A DNA stretch of 6,688 nt, from assembly GCA_002348185.1 (NCBI GenBank), contig DDYW01000007.1, forward strand, positions 1-6,688, read 5' to 3'. Every line of letters starts with the position of its first letter. The stretch's first letter is position 1. Below the pieces are notes generated by a model, which searched no databases, was not told the DNA's origin, and saw nothing but the letters and a program-made list of their open reading frames with translations. The DNA is from Candidatus Hydrogenedentes bacterium UBA2224 (GTDB taxonomy: Bacteria > Hydrogenedentota > Hydrogenedentia > Hydrogenedentales > SLHB01). This document shows positions 5,724-6,688 of this stretch, in pieces. Made by a program: the position numbers and the translations under genes.

Positions 5724-6679
5724 CCGGGGACCGGCAACGCCGTGTACGCGACCTGGCCCTGATGCTCTGCATCGGCAGTTTCGGCGTGCTGACGCTCGTT
5801 CCGTTCGCGTTTACCCTCAACAATTCTTTTCGTGCCAATTACGAGTTGGACCACGCCTTTTTCGGATTTCCGGAAAATCTGACCGGTCTGGCGCGTGCGG
5901 CCGTCGCGGCCATCTCGGGTTCGGATGCGGTATTCAGTGTCGAAACCGATACGGGCGAGCTGGTCGAGGCCACCGGGTGGGACGCCGCGGGCCGTTACTG
6001 GCATGCGGCGACCAAGGGCTACCGGGTGTCGTGGGGTTCGTTGCGGCCGTACATGATCAACACCTTTATTGTGTGCGGGGCGACCACGCTCGGGGTGGTG
6101 ACGCTCGGCTCGATCTCGGCCTACATCCTTTCGCGGTACCGGTTTTTCGGTTCGCGGCTCGTGTTCTATTTCATCATCGGCACCATGATGTTTCCTGCCG
6201 CGCTCACCCTGGTGCCGTCGTTCGTGGTCGTGCGGAACCTCGGCCTGCTCAACACGTACTGGGCGATGGTGCTGCCGTACATCGCGGGCGGGCAGGTCTT
6301 CGCGACGTTTGTGTTCAAAGGCTTCTTCGACGGGCTTCCCGAGGAACTCTTCGAATCGGCCCGGATTGACGGAGCGGGCCATTTCCGGATTTACCTCGAC
6401 ATCGTGCTGCCTCTGTCCAAACCGGTCTTGTCGGTCGTGGCGATCATGAACATCCTCGGCACCTGGAACAACTTCCTGTGGCCGTTCATCGTCAATACCG
6501 ATGGACGGTATCACGTGATCGCCTCGGGCCTGTATGTGCTGGCAACGACCACGTTCGCGCAGAATTACAGCAGCTTGTTCGCCGCCTACATGACGGCCAG
6601 CATTCCCCTGCTGGTGCTTTTCACCTACGCCACACGACCCTTCGTGCGGGGCGTCACCTCGGGGGCGTTCAAGGCGTAG
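5720..6679 (+). CDS. ABC transporter permease, MalG/UgpE type, with an extended first outer loop
   Basis: This 319-residue inner-membrane protein would pair with the preceding permease to complete the channel. Hydrophobic segments lie near residues 12-33, 113-136, 147-171, 180-200, 236-257 and 286-304. The EAA loop matches the consensus fully in spacing: ESARIDGA at 212-219, then I228-V-L-P231. GTWNNFLWPFIV (247-258) is the usual WNxFxWP motif of MalG-like subunits. In most relatives the first outer loop runs from a FP(x)nlT-like motif directly to an NY-like motif; here GFPENLT (49-55) is separated from GRYWHA (91-96) by about 35 extra residues, rich in acidic and small residues. The gene starts in an ATGA overlap with the previous stop (5720-5723). 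The stop is nine bases from the window edge, so whether the operon continues is unknown. Confidence 0.92.
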   Translation: MTGDRQRRVRDLALMLCIGSFGVLTLVPFAFTLNNSFRANYELDHAFFGFPENLTGLARAAVAAISGSDAVFSVETDTGELVEATGWDAAGRYWHAATKGYRVSWGSLRPYMINTFIVCGATTLGVVTLGSISAYILSRYRFFGSRLVFYFIIGTMMFPAALTLVPSFVVVRNLGLLNTYWAMVLPYIAGGQVFATFVFKGFFDGLPEELFESARIDGAGHFRIYLDIVLPLSKPVLSVVAIMNILGTWNNFLWPFIVNTDGRYHVIASGLYVLATTTFAQNYSSLFAAYMTASIPLLVLFTYATRPFVRGVTSGAFKA

Positions 6680-6688
6680 GCGCGGGGG

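Overview
The window is GC-rich bacterial DNA, roughly 60% or more G+C by eye. It holds the 3' part of a large restriction-modification gene, one small housekeeping-type gene, and a three-gene sugar-type ABC importer operon, all on the + strand. No rRNA, tRNA, CRISPR array, transposase or phage gene was seen. The organism cannot be fixed from this much sequence. The high GC, the short CAGGCG/CGCCTG palindromic intergenic repeats and the solitary bifunctional-nuclease (DUF151) gene would fit an environmental lineage such as Hydrogenedentota, Planctomycetes or Verrucomicrobia, but this is a low-confidence guess.

Region 1-2312 is the C-terminal 769 codons of a Type ISP-like restriction-modification enzyme, open at the left edge. 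It enters exactly at SAM-binding motif I (PCCGTG), carries the catalytic NPPY motif, and ends in a Type ISP-like target-recognition and C-terminal region. Any nuclease and translocase domains would lie upstream, outside the window. Base composition and codon style change twice inside the gene.

Region 2313-2496 is an intergenic stretch with a good sigma70-type promoter (TTGACA, 17 bp, TACACT) whose -35 box sits in a perfect inverted repeat. It drives the 153-aa bifunctional nuclease family gene at 2497-2958, which has a strong Shine-Dalgarno sequence and an acidic C-terminal tail.

Region 2959-3214 is non-coding as far as I can tell. It holds a very GC-rich nested palindrome, three CGTAAGA repeats, and an alternating series of CAGGCG and CGCCTG boxes that can form competing hairpins.

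Region 3215-6679 is a tightly coupled operon: an extracellular solute-binding protein, a MalF/UgpA-type permease and a MalG/UgpE-type permease, with overlaps of 8 and 4 bases. Together they would form the binding protein and membrane channel of a CUT1-type carbohydrate (or glycerol-phosphate-like) importer. No ATPase gene is visible, so it lies downstream or elsewhere. The substrate is not determinable. Unusual points are the long binding protein without a lipobox, overlapping palindromes and a -10-like box at its start codon, and an extended first extracytoplasmic loop in the second permease. I did not find convincing evidence of a wholly new system.
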